Origin: DATDAW01 sp036524675
GTDB taxonomy: Bacteria; Verrucomicrobiota; Verrucomicrobiia; Chthoniobacterales; DASVRZ01
Reading direction: 5' to 3'
Assembly: GCA_036524675.1 (NCBI GenBank)
Contig: DATDBU010000160.1
Span: forward strand, 1 to 46,919
DNA length: 46,919 nucleotides
The notes under the pieces are model-generated. The model was not told the DNA's origin. It worked only from the letters and a program-made list of their open reading frames with translations, and ran no database searches. The position numbers and the translations under genes are program-made. Shown here piece by piece: positions 9,288 through 17,076 of the stretch; within the stretch, counting starts at the first letter, position 1; the number at the start of each line of letters is the position of its first letter.

Positions 9288-9343
9288 GGGTGGGGTGCGC
9301 GTTGTTTTCCAACGCTGATTTCCCGCCACCATGCCCCCGCCAC

Positions 9344-9370
9344 CTGAAGCGAAACTGAATCGCCGCTAAA
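9344..9370 (-). promoter_or_regulatory. Triple TTCAG operator upstream of porin 1
   Basis: On the minus strand the half-sites are TTTAG (9370-9366), TTCAG (9359-9355) and TTCAG (9348-9344), at exact 11-bp spacing and 57 bp before the start codon. The linker TTTCGC between the last two sites resembles the dctA copy. A CATGGT hexamer follows about 10 bases later, at the same relative position as CATAGT in the pckG promoter. Confidence 0.65.
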
Positions 9371-9602
9371 TTCTTATTGAGCCGCAAAAGCTGGCCTGCA
9401 TTTCGGTCTTCGGTTTGTTCGAACGTTGCCGGCGCTGCTCGTCTTTACCGGTGGATTTGGCTCCCTTCGCGACGCCCGGCCCTGTTCTTTGCTCTATTCG
9501 TTTGCTTTTGTTCCGTCCGAAGGTCAAAGCATGAATGTGTGAGGCCCGCCAGATCTTAGCCAGGCGGCCAACTCACCGAAAACCCACCAACCGATAAATC
9601 AT

Positions 9603-9932
9603 ATGTCCTCAGAAGAACTCGACATTAACGCGATCATGGAAGACCGCCGTCAGGCGGTGGCAAAAAGCATTCAACCCATCAGCGGGGACGAAGTCAAAGC
9701 GCTCGGAGAACGTCTCTTTCCTTTTTTGGATCACCCGTGGCGGGAACCCTTTTTCACGTTCGTTAAAGAGAACGTCGGCAGCAGCTTTTACCACGCCGAA
9801 ACACACGATGGGATCCACGTCCTATACTGCCGCGACCGGGAAAAAGGGATCTGGTTTGTTCCCGGAAGAGGTTTGGGGCCCTTGCAAAAGAGAGCCCTAG
9901 CAATCTTGAAGGAGATCGTGGATGTGCGTTAA
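9603..9932 (+). CDS. Hypothetical protein, 109 aa
   Basis: I do not recognise a named family. The 109-residue product has no signal peptide or membrane segment and looks like a compact soluble protein. It has an N-terminal acidic stretch (SSEELDINAIMEDRR), a central aromatic and His-containing part (FYHAETHDGIHVLYCRDREKG) and a GlyPro-rich turn (FVPGRGLGPLQ) before a final helix. The even composition and good codon pattern make it a likely real gene. It is monocistronic, diverges from the porin promoter region and converges on the small minus-strand gene at 9961. Confidence 0.6.
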   Translation: MSSEELDINAIMEDRRQAVAKSIQPISGDEVKALGERLFPFLDHPWREPFFTFVKENVGSSFYHAETHDGIHVLYCRDREKGIWFVPGRGLGPLQKRALAILKEIVDVR

Positions 9933-9960
9933 GCGCCCTCGTAGCAGTGCCTTAATTTAA

Positions 9961-10158
9961 TTAAACCGGGCGAACATTGAACTCTCTGCCATAAACTCGC
10001 ATTACAGGGTTGGCGCCAAAGCGGTGAACCAATACTGGGTCGCCAATTTTAACCGAGGACAAGGCGATCCAGCCTGGATGGTCAACGGCCTGGTAGTTGT
10101 CTCCGTTATCGAGAGTAACTGTGTCTCTACATGGGATATGCTTAACTCTGTAGCTCAT
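9961..10158 (-). CDS. Small unknown protein, 65 aa, paralogue of next gene
   Basis: I do not recognise the family. The 65-residue product is clearly related along its whole length to the 66-residue product of 10300-10500. Shared elements are MS at the start, an LDN turn, a central 'S-V/K-x-GDPV' motif, and the C-terminal 'MRV-x-x-(K/R)EF-x-V'. The pattern suggests a small beta-strand fold of SH3 or OB size. No signal peptide, membrane segment or Cys pair is present. The pair arose by tandem duplication, and sequence conservation between the copies argues that both are real genes. Confidence 0.6.
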   Translation of the reverse strand: MSYRVKHIPCRDTVTLDNGDNYQAVDHPGWIALSSVKIGDPVLVHRFGANPVMRVYGREFNVRPV

Positions 10159-10299
10159 AGGGGGAAGAGTGGAAGAGATTGCGCGTTGTTTTAGATGGAG
10201 TGGCGAAAAACTAGCAAGAGAAATCTTTCGGTTAGTTTCAAAGGAAGTTGGGTGAGTCAGTCGATAGCAAGAACTAGGGTTGCACTGAAAATGGGGGCA

Positions 10300-10500
10300 T
10301 TAATATGCCCGAAGAACCCTGAACTCTTTGTTGGCAACTCGCATGAAAATTTTACCTCCTGAATGCTGGATGGACACAGGATCGCCCACACGTACTGAGA
10401 ACAAGACCAGCCTGCCGGCGGCATCGATGGCTGCAAATTTCTCCTCATTGTCGAGAATGACAACGCCTGCGTTCGGTATTTCAGTAATTGTGTGGCTCAT
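10300..10500 (-). CDS. Small unknown protein, 66 aa, tandem paralogue
   Basis: This is the second member of the small paralogous pair (see 9961-10158). The frame opens at 10569, but the ATG at 10500 gives a product (MSHTITEIP...) that aligns from residue 1 with the 65-residue neighbour, so I place the start there. Conserved features are the LDN segment, V-R-V-GDPV and FMRV-ANKEFRV. The function is unknown; a small nucleic-acid-binding or protein-binding beta fold is a guess. The two copies are 141 bp apart and read in the same direction, so they may form an operon with this one first. Confidence 0.6.
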   Translation of the reverse strand: MSHTITEIPNAGVVILDNEEKFAAIDAAGRLVLFSVRVGDPVSIQHSGGKIFMRVANKEFRVLRAY

Positions 10501-10576
10501 CGGTAACGGCGATTTCTGATCAAAAATTGTGTCGTAGACCGCTCGACGAGCAAGATAATTCATCACCAAAAGGCGG

Positions 10577-10804
10577 TTATGGATGAAAATAATTCATGCG
10601 TCGTGACGGGTGAATTTGCGGGGCCGGCCCAAATTTCGGTGTGTGTGCCTGCATCAAACGGGGATCAGCGGAGGTCTGGAACACTTCGACCCAAGAGCTG
10701 AAATCGATGGAATAGGGTGCCGGGTGACACGATGATACCTCACTGTCGATCGGAGCTCTAAACGCAAGCAGCCGTAATGCCTCCAGGCATTCAGCGAGCA
10801 TCAT
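10577..10804 (-). CDS. Possible small protein, 75 aa
   Basis: An open frame with acceptable codon pattern, directly upstream of the small paralogous pair on the same strand. The product starts MMLAECLEALRLLAF and ends with a His- and Pro-containing tail. No motif or family is recognised. It could be a real small gene or a chance frame. Confidence 0.25.
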   Translation of the reverse strand: MMLAECLEALRLLAFRAPIDSEVSSCHPAPYSIDFSSWVEVFQTSADPRLMQAHTPKFGPAPQIHPSRRMNYFHP

Positions 10805-11153
10805 TCTAGGCGACTGTGCAGCCGAAAATGCCGTCCGCTCAGCATTTGTGCCGCGATGTATTAGCAGTCACCTAAATGCAATCCCGAGGTCTGGCGGTAA
10901 AGGGCCGTAAAGTGCAGTCCTTTGATGCGATTCGCTGTTTCAAGTGGCGTTGGTTTCATTCTGTCAAGGAATTCTCATTGCAAAACCATTCCAATGAAGA
11001 TCGCCAATATTCGTGAGTCCTCGGAAGTGTCTCATCTTGTTATTAGTCCCGTTGGGGTAAAACGCCGGGTTCGGAATGATGCCGGAGATACGGCTTTTGC
11101 TTTCGCGGTCTACACGCTGCCGGCGTATCAAACGGACAATCGGACCTGATCCC

Positions 11154-12666
11154 ATGAACACCCGTTCTTTCTGGATCGAAACGGCGCCCGGTTCGGCCTT
11201 TCCGAAGCCCGAGGGCGATCTTTATGTGGAGGGTGCTTATTATTGGCGGCGGTATCACTGGCCTTACGGCGGCTTATTTGGTGCGCAAGGCCGGTCATAC
11301 CGTCGCGGTCGTTGAGCGAGGGCGTATCGGCCACGGTCAGACAGGACATACGACAGCGCACATCACTTACGTGACGGATGTGCGGCTGTCGGAGCTGATG
11401 AAGCGTTTTGGTCGCGACCACGCGGAGGCTGCGTGGGACGCAGGAGCCAGTGCCATGGCGCAGATCCAGGCGATCGTCGCTGAGGTTGGCTTCGACTGCG
11501 AGCTGCGCACGGTGCCTGCATTTCTCGTGACCGCGATGGATGCAGAGCAGAAAGAAAACGAGCGTCTGCGGCAAGAGGCAGCGTTGGCTGCCGAATTGGG
11601 TTTCGATGCCACGTTCATCGAAGCTGTTCCACTCTTGGACCGTCCGGCCATTCGGTTCGCAAATCAGTTTAAGTTTCACCCAATGAAATATGTACAGGCG
11701 CTGGCGAGAGAGATCGTGCGCAACGGTGGACAAATCTTTGAGGAGACGGAAGTGACTGAGTTTCAGAAAGATCCCCGCCGTGCGACTGCGGGCGGACACA
11801 GTATTAAATTTGATTTTGTCGTCCTCGCGACGCATGTGCCGTTGCAGGGAATTAGAGGCCCGCCCGGTGCGGCCCTGTTGCAAACCAAACTCGCCGGATA
11901 TTCCACTTACGCCATCGAGGCGAGGATTCCATCCGGGGCAGTGCCGGAAATGTTGTGCTGGGACACAGCCGATCCCTATTTGTACCTACGGGTGGATCGC
12001 CGAAGTGACGGCGACGTTCTGATTCTCGGTGGTGAAGATCATAAGACAGGACAAAAGACGGACACGATCATGTGTTTCAAAGAGCTGGAAAAAACTCTCC
12101 ACTCGATTCTCCGGGAAAAGCCGGCTGTGGAACGCCGCTGGTCGGGGCAGGTGATCGAAAGCGCTGATGGCCTGCCTTACATCGGGGAGGTCGACGATGC
12201 ACAGTTTATTGCGACGGGTTTCGCGGGGAATGGTATGACTTTTGGAACGCTCGCGGGCATGATGGCTTGCGATGTGGTGAATGGCGTGAAGAACCCGTGG
12301 CGCGACCTTTTCGCCCTCGACCGAAAAATGCTTTCTGCGACATGGGATTATCTGCGGGAGAACAGCGATTATCCGTTTTATCTCGCAAAAGGACTTTTTG
12401 CCGGCGGGGAGTGCAAAGAGCTTGCCGGGCTTGCGCGCGGCGAGGGGAAGATCGTGCGCATTGATGGTCGCAAAAGAGCGGCGTACCGCGATGACTCCGG
12501 GAAAGCGCACGTCTTGTCGCCGATCTGTCCGCACCTTGGATGTGTTGTAGCTTGGAACGAGGCTGAGAAGACTTGGGATTGCCCGTGCCACGGGTCGCGT
12601 TTTCAGGCTGCCGGCGAAGTCATCAACGGACCGGCAGAGAAGAATCTCGAATCGCTGCAGCCATGA
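11154..12666 (+). CDS. FAD oxidoreductase with Rieske domain, frameshifted
   Basis: This is a flavoprotein of the DAO family fused to a Rieske [2Fe-2S] domain, like Bacillus YhfW; its substrate is unknown. The FAD-binding Rossmann motif is VLIIGGGITGLTAAYLV. The C-terminus has the Rieske ligands in CPHLGC and CPCHGSRF. The first 26 codons, from the ATG at 11154 (MNTRSFWIETAPG...LYVE), are in a different frame from the rest. Removing one G from the GGG at 11231-11233 joins them as ...DLYVE-VLIIGGG..., which is how these proteins normally begin. So there is a single-base insertion, either a real mutation or a sequencing error. A shorter ORF from 11224 begins right at the Rossmann fold and could still be translated. 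The SDR gene follows 67 bp downstream. Confidence 0.85.
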
Positions 12667-12733
12667 ATTCCCTGTGCCCGGAGATTACCAATGAAAACAC
12701 GCGCGTGGCAGGCACGCTGCGCGATGAATTAGT

Positions 12734-13594
12734 ATGAACGCTGAAACCACTCTTATCACTGGCGCGTCCAGCGGCATCGGGTTTCACTTGGCCAATGAAT
12801 TTGCGGCTCACGGGCATCCGACTATTCTCGTTGCTCCGGTCGCCGATGAATTGAGGCAGGTTGCTATCGAGCTTTCGAATGCGCATGGCGTTCCCGTCCG
12901 GACCATTGCGAGCAACCTTGAGCAAACCGATTCCACGGGTGCCATTTTCGATGAACTGCACCACGATGGCACTGTGGTTGATATTCTCGTGAACAACGCT
13001 GGCCACGGTTTCCGAGGTAAATTCTTCGAAACGCCACTTGAACACGATCTTTCCATGGTCCGCCTGAATATCGAAGCCGTGTTGCGGCTCACGAAATTGT
13101 TTCTGCGACCGATGGTTCAACGTGGCCACGGACGCATTCTCAACACGGCTTCGATCGCCGCCTTCGAGCCCGGCCCGTTGCTCGCGGTTTACCATGCCAG
13201 CAAGGCTTTCGTGCTCTCCTGGAGCGAGGCGCTTGCCATCGAATTGGAAGGCGCGGGTGTAACTGTCACTGCGCTGTGTCCCGGGCCGACGGATACGGAT
13301 TTTTTCCAAAAGGCTGGCATGATAGCGACGCGGGCTTTTCAAGGTAAAAACCTCATGGCTCCGCAGGATGTCGCTAAAGCTGCTTACAAAGGCTTAATGG
13401 ATGGCGAACTCTTCGTTGTGCCCGGTGGGATGAACAAAGCTTTGGTTGCCGCGCGCCGGCTTCTTTCAGAAGCCGCACAGGCGAAGCTCAGCGAGAAATT
13501 TTACGAAGAACTTCCCCCGGAAGCTCGGAAACGTGAGCGGGGCGATGTGGAACGCGGGGCAGGCGCTAGCAAGCAGGAAGTCATCACTCCATAA
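12734..13594 (+). CDS. Short-chain dehydrogenase/reductase
   Basis: A 286-residue NAD(P)-dependent oxidoreductase of the classical SDR family. It has the nucleotide motif TGASSGIG at about residue 9, the NNAG motif, and the catalytic Ser/Tyr/Lys group with YHASK. PGPTDTDFF after the active site is the usual loop covering the cofactor. It resembles the DltE/YqjQ subgroup of general short-chain reductases. The substrate is not predictable. It lies 67 bp after the FAD/Rieske gene and may be co-transcribed with it. The C-terminus (about 25 residues after the fold, rich in Glu and Arg) is hydrophilic. Confidence 0.9.
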   Translation: MNAETTLITGASSGIGFHLANEFAAHGHPTILVAPVADELRQVAIELSNAHGVPVRTIASNLEQTDSTGAIFDELHHDGTVVDILVNNAGHGFRGKFFETPLEHDLSMVRLNIEAVLRLTKLFLRPMVQRGHGRILNTASIAAFEPGPLLAVYHASKAFVLSWSEALAIELEGAGVTVTALCPGPTDTDFFQKAGMIATRAFQGKNLMAPQDVAKAAYKGLMDGELFVVPGGMNKALVAARRLLSEAAQAKLSEKFYEELPPEARKRERGDVERGAGASKQEVITP

Positions 13595-13663
13595 CGACGT
13601 TTATTCATTCCTAAACTCAATCAGGTAATCAAAAAAAACTATAATCCGGGGGACATCGCAGAT

Positions 13664-13738
13664 ATGAACAACATTTTCTACGTAATCGGCGTTATTGTAG
13701 TCATTATCATCGTCCTAAAATTGCTAGGCATTTACTGA
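13664..13738 (+). CDS. 24-residue single-span membrane peptide
   Basis: This very short ORF encodes MNNIFYVIGVIVVIIIVLK followed by five more residues (LLGIY) and a TGA stop. A purine-rich ggggga lies about 10 bases before the ATG. The product is almost entirely hydrophobic with a charged Lys near the end, so it is a single-span inner-membrane peptide. Similar tiny proteins (MNN/MSN-I-x-Y-x-I-G-V-I-V-V-I) occur widely in bacteria and are usually unannotated. The function is unknown. It follows the SDR gene by 69 bp. Confidence 0.6.
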   Translation: MNNIFYVIGVIVVIIIVLKLLGIY

Positions 13739-14124
13739 ACTGGTTATGTCCGACGCAGAACTCTCCACCGCGACGGCCTCACCAGTTGCGTAGGCGGTGG
13801 ATTTTCGCCTCAGGGCGAGTGTTAACAGCCATTGGAGATCGGACTTGAGGCAGGGCAGATCCAGCGCTAAGCATATTGTCACGTTTTGACCCGGCCGATA
13901 AGGCTCCGCGCGACGACCCGCTTACATGGATGCTCTAACGCCAACACTACGTCCGGGAACCGTTGCTGCAGTAACAGGAGGGCCGGTATTGGAGCCTGGA
14001 CAGCGTAGAGAACCCTAACGAGGCCAGGCTTGCCGGCTCGAGCGAAGCGGCGAAATCAGCGTGATCAAGAAATAGAACCAAAGGCATAAGCGCACGAGGT
14101 GCTCGGGATACGAACCTTGGGGCC
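13739..14124. other. Gene-free stretch
   Basis: I see no coding pattern in these 386 bases on either strand. The long minus-strand frame across 13947-14582 is a shadow of the alpha-glucosidase fragment. Nothing regulatory is recognised. Confidence 0.4.
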
Positions 14125-14220
14125 ATGCATGTGAACGACGAACGAGCGAAGCAGAGCGGCAAGATCGGTTGGATTTTGCTCTGGTTGATGGGAGTGCCGA
14201 TCCCCATCCTTCTGATCCTC
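14125..14220 (+). pseudogene. Truncated small membrane protein gene
   Basis: The first 32 codons encode a polar N-terminus followed by GWILLWLMGVPIPILLIL. This matches a widespread family of tiny membrane proteins that normally end about eight residues later (typically 'FLLRGCT', from memory of the family). Here the reading is cut after the last hydrophobic Leu, and the DNA continues directly into an alpha-glucosidase C-terminal coding sequence in another frame. The gene is therefore broken at about 14221. Confidence 0.5.
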
Positions 14221-14222
14221 TC

Positions 14223-14660
14223 CGTCAGGACCCCATGTTCCTCCGCACAAAAGGCGAGGAAGTCGGCCGCGACGGCTGCCGCGTGCCCCTGCCCTGGAAG
14301 GCAGATGCCCCCTCTTTTGGCTTCGGGCCGAGTGACAAGGCCTGGCTGCCGCAGCCGGCGTCGTACGCCCGCTATGCAGTGGATCGCCAGGATGGCGCCT
14401 CGGACTCCACCCTGAACCTGTATCGCAAGATCCTGGAGTTGCGTCACGAGCACGCGCTGGGAGACGGCAAGCTGCAGTGGGTTGACACCGGCATCAAAGA
14501 CGTGCTGGCCTTCGACAACGGCGACCTGCGCATCCTGATCAACTTCGGTACGCAGGCCACGGTGCTGCCGGAAGGCGGCCAAGTGCTGCTGTCCAGCGAG
14601 CCGCTGCCGGACGCGGGGAAGCTGCCGGGCAACACGGCGGTTTGGCTGAAGCGCCCGTAG
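14223..14660 (+). pseudogene. C-terminal fragment of GH13 alpha-glucosidase
   Basis: The frame RQDPMF...GRDGCRVPLPW...APSFGFGP...WLPQP...LYRKILELRH is the tail of a GH13 oligo-1,6/alpha-glucosidase: the end of the catalytic barrel plus the C-terminal beta domain, about 145 residues of an expected 550 or so. The catalytic Asp and Glu residues lie upstream and are absent. Codon choice differs sharply from the neighbours, with a very strong preference for CTG, GGC, AAC and GTG, as in high-GC Actinobacteria. The gene's own terminator follows. It looks like a fragment from a foreign donor, or an assembly chimera. Confidence 0.75.
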
Positions 14661-14670
14661 CCCTTCTCAA

Positions 14671-14701
14671 GTTGAGGCGCCGAGGTTTCCGGCGCCTCAA
14701 C
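14671..14701 (+). terminator. Strong hairpin after alpha-glucosidase fragment
   Basis: GTTGAGGCGCC (14671-14681) and GGCGCCTCAAC (14691-14701) are a perfect 11-bp inverted repeat with a 9-base loop, 10 bases after the stop codon. It lacks a T-tract, as is common for terminators in high-GC bacteria, so it probably arrived with the foreign fragment. Confidence 0.6.
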
Positions 14702-14743
14702 TTCAACCGGAAGACGGAAATTTGGTCTGCCGGGCAAAACCCA

Positions 14744-15475
14744 CTATTTGCAGAATTCCCCGAGAAACTGACGGGCACGGGCCGTAGTGGGATTTGAAAA
14801 GAATACCGCCGGCGGCAAATCTTCGATCACATGGCCGCCATCCATGAAAAGAATTCGATCCGCGACGTCCCGGGCAAAATTCATTTCGTGAGTGACGATG
14901 ACGCTGGTGATGGTGCCGGCCAAGGATTTGATGACGTTTAGCACTCCGCCGACCATTTCCGGGTCGAGCGCCGAGGTCGGCTCGTCGAAAAGCAAAATCT
15001 TCGGCTTCATTGCCAGCGCGCGGGCAATGGCCACACGTTGTTTCTGCCCGCCCGAAAGCTGCGTAGGATAGACGTTCGCCTTTTCCTTGAGGCCGACCCT
15101 TTCCAAAAGGGACAAAGCCGTTTCCTCAGCTTCATGCTTCGGTGTTTTCCGGACCTTAATCGGTGCCAGCGTGATGTTCCGCAATACCGTGAGATGTGGA
15201 AAGAGGTTGAAATGCTGAAACACCATTCCGGCATCCATGCGGACGGCGTCAATGTCCACATGCGGGTCGGTAATTTCTTCGCTTCCAAGCCGGATCACGC
15301 CTTCGGTGGGTTTTTCCAGTAAATTCAGACAGCGGATAAATGTACTTTTTCCAGAGCCGGAAGGTCCCAGCACGCAAACGGTCTGGTTTTCGGGAATCTC
15401 CACGCTAATGCCGCGCAGAACGTGGATATCGCCATACTTCTTATGCAGATTTAAAGTATAAATGGGCCAGCTCAT
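14744..15475 (-). CDS. Polar amino acid ABC transporter ATPase
   Basis: This is the cytoplasmic ATP-binding subunit of a polar amino acid importer (GlnQ/HisP/ArtP type). The 243-residue protein has Walker A (GPSGSGKST), the signature LSGGQKQR, Walker B (ILLFDEPTSALDPE) and the switch His in IVTHE. It is the last gene of a three-gene minus-strand unit, binding protein then permease then ATPase, and its ATG overlaps the permease stop (ATGA). The position downstream of astB and astD makes arginine or ornithine a plausible substrate (inference). Confidence 0.93.
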   Translation of the reverse strand: MSWPIYTLNLHKKYGDIHVLRGISVEIPENQTVCVLGPSGSGKSTFIRCLNLLEKPTEGVIRLGSEEITDPHVDIDAVRMDAGMVFQHFNLFPHLTVLRNITLAPIKVRKTPKHEAEETALSLLERVGLKEKANVYPTQLSGGQKQRVAIARALAMKPKILLFDEPTSALDPEMVGGVLNVIKSLAGTITSVIVTHEMNFARDVADRILFMDGGHVIEDLPPAVFFSNPTTARARQFLGEFCK

Positions 15476-16155
15476 GGCGTGCGGGTTCGTTTTTCAAGGT
15501 TCCCGACGAAGCGCGACAGGGGGATCGTAATCGCCAGGTAGGTGATTGCTATCGCGAGATAGGTCGGAAATGCCGCGTATGTAGTGGCGATGTAATTCTG
15601 ACCGCGCATGACTATCTCCGACACCGCAATGGTTGATAGCAAGCTGGTGTCCTTCACGAGTGTAATGAAGTCATTTCCCATCGGCGGCAGACTTTGCCGC
15701 AACGCCTGGGGTAAAACCACGTGGATAAATGTCTTCGCCTTGGAAAGGCCGAGCGCTCGCGACGCCTCCCATTGCCCCTTGTCTACGGAATTGATGCCGG
15801 CGCGAAAAATCTCGCTCAGATAGGCCGCTCCGTTCAAAGCAAGCGCGGCAATACCGGCTACAAATGGGTTAATGTTGAATGGATTGCCAGTGACGCCGCT
15901 AATAAGCCCCGGAATGCCGAAATAGATAAACAGCACCTGGACGAATAGGGGCGTGCCCCGGATAATATCGACATAACCGATGACCGTCAGCGCTGTTACC
16001 TTGCGGCCGAAGAGCCTTAGAACGGCAAGGCCAAGTCCAAGAATCAGCGCCAGCGCCTCGGAGATGACGGCGACAACGACAGTAATCAGCGCGCCGACCA
16101 GCAGATTCGGCCACGCGGCAAGCATGTGCCGCAAGTATTCTAGGACGATGCTCAT
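15472..16155 (-). CDS. Polar amino acid ABC transporter permease
   Basis: This is the inner-membrane subunit of the same importer (HisM/GlnP family), 227 residues with about five membrane segments. The EAA loop reads EASRALGLSKAKTFIHVVLPQALR in parts (EASRALGLSK, then VVLPQALR) and docks onto the ATPase. Only one permease gene is present, so the transporter probably works as a homodimer. It follows the binding-protein gene by 21 bp and overlaps the ATPase gene by 4 bp. Confidence 0.93.
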   Translation of the reverse strand: MSIVLEYLRHMLAAWPNLLVGALITVVVAVISEALALILGLGLAVLRLFGRKVTALTVIGYVDIIRGTPLFVQVLFIYFGIPGLISGVTGNPFNINPFVAGIAALALNGAAYLSEIFRAGINSVDKGQWEASRALGLSKAKTFIHVVLPQALRQSLPPMGNDFITLVKDTSLLSTIAVSEIVMRGQNYIATTYAAFPTYLAIAITYLAITIPLSRFVGNLEKRTRTP

Positions 16156-16176
16156 CTGCGGGTGTCGCGACCTTTG

Positions 16177-16959
16177 CTACGGGGCGGCGAAGTATTTGGC
16201 CTTGATCTTGTCGATCGTGCCATCCGCGGTCAATGCTGCTAGCGCTTTGTTGACCTCGGTCTGGAGTTCGGTGGATTTCAGGTTGAACGCGACCGCGTAG
16301 GAGTCGCTGGCCAGAACTTCCGGCAGGATATTCACTTTGCCGGGCTCCTTGCTTACAAATGTCTCGGCATACGGCTTGTCGATGATTACGCAATCCGCGC
16401 CGCCTTTGGCCAGTTCCATGATTGCCAGAGTCGAGGAGTTGTAGTAATTAACCGTTCCTAACTTACCTGCTGCTTTGAGCTCGTCGGCTTGTTTCGCGCC
16501 CGTGGAACCGAGGTGGACAGCGGCTTTTTTACCGACCAGATCGCCCGATCCTTTGATCGTACTGTTATTCGCGCCGACCAGGATAACGAGCCCGGCGTCG
16601 ATATAGGGATCGCTGAATAAGATGGATTTCTTACGCTCCTCCGTAACCGACATGCCCGCGATGGCCATGTCAATCTGCCCGGATTGCAAGGCAGGAATGA
16701 TTCCCGCGAATTGCATGTCGCGAAGCTCAACTTTACGACCAATTTTCTCTGCAATGGCCTTAATAAGGTCAATGTCGAAACCAGTCAGGTTACCGCCTGT
16801 ATCCTTGAATTCAAACGGCGGAAATTGCGCTTCGGTGCCAACAACGAGCGGCCTGTCCTTGCCGCCACCGCAACCGGCGACAAGGGCCATGCACGCAAAT
16901 GAGGCGGCAAGTAGTAGCAGGCGGGGAACTCTCATCTGAAGTTTCTTTATCATAAACAA
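16177..16959 (-). CDS. Amino acid ABC transporter binding lipoprotein
   Basis: This periplasmic substrate-binding protein (family 3, HisJ/ArtJ/GlnH type) is the first gene of the importer operon. The 260-residue precursor has a hydrophobic signal ending in the lipobox LVAGC, so it is predicted to be lipid-anchored after residue 28 or so. The mature part begins with VVGTEAQFPPFEFKD and GFDIDL, the hallmarks of the family, and contains the ligand-site text AGMSVTEERKKSILFSDPY. Ligand identity cannot be fixed, but arginine is favoured by the neighbouring ast genes. Confidence 0.93.
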   Translation of the reverse strand: MFMIKKLQMRVPRLLLLAASFACMALVAGCGGGKDRPLVVGTEAQFPPFEFKDTGGNLTGFDIDLIKAIAEKIGRKVELRDMQFAGIIPALQSGQIDMAIAGMSVTEERKKSILFSDPYIDAGLVILVGANNSTIKGSGDLVGKKAAVHLGSTGAKQADELKAAGKLGTVNYYNSSTLAIMELAKGGADCVIIDKPYAETFVSKEPGKVNILPEVLASDSYAVAFNLKSTELQTEVNKALAALTADGTIDKIKAKYFAAP

Positions 16960-17076
16960 TGTTGTCTGTTTCTCAGGGCGAACGAACGATGTATGCCACT
17001 CGATTTAGCCCAAGCAATCCTTGCCAGCAAGGCTGCGCAAGAGATAGTTGCGCGGCCTTTGTCAGATGAGCCCAGA

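Noticed and set aside
10994..11149. Short plus-strand frame upstream of the FAD oxidoreductase
   Set aside because: No recognisable motif, no clear ribosome site, and it probably belongs to the promoter/leader region.
13947..14582. 211-residue minus-strand frame
   Set aside because: It is the antisense shadow of the high-GC alpha-glucosidase fragment and extends into non-coding DNA.
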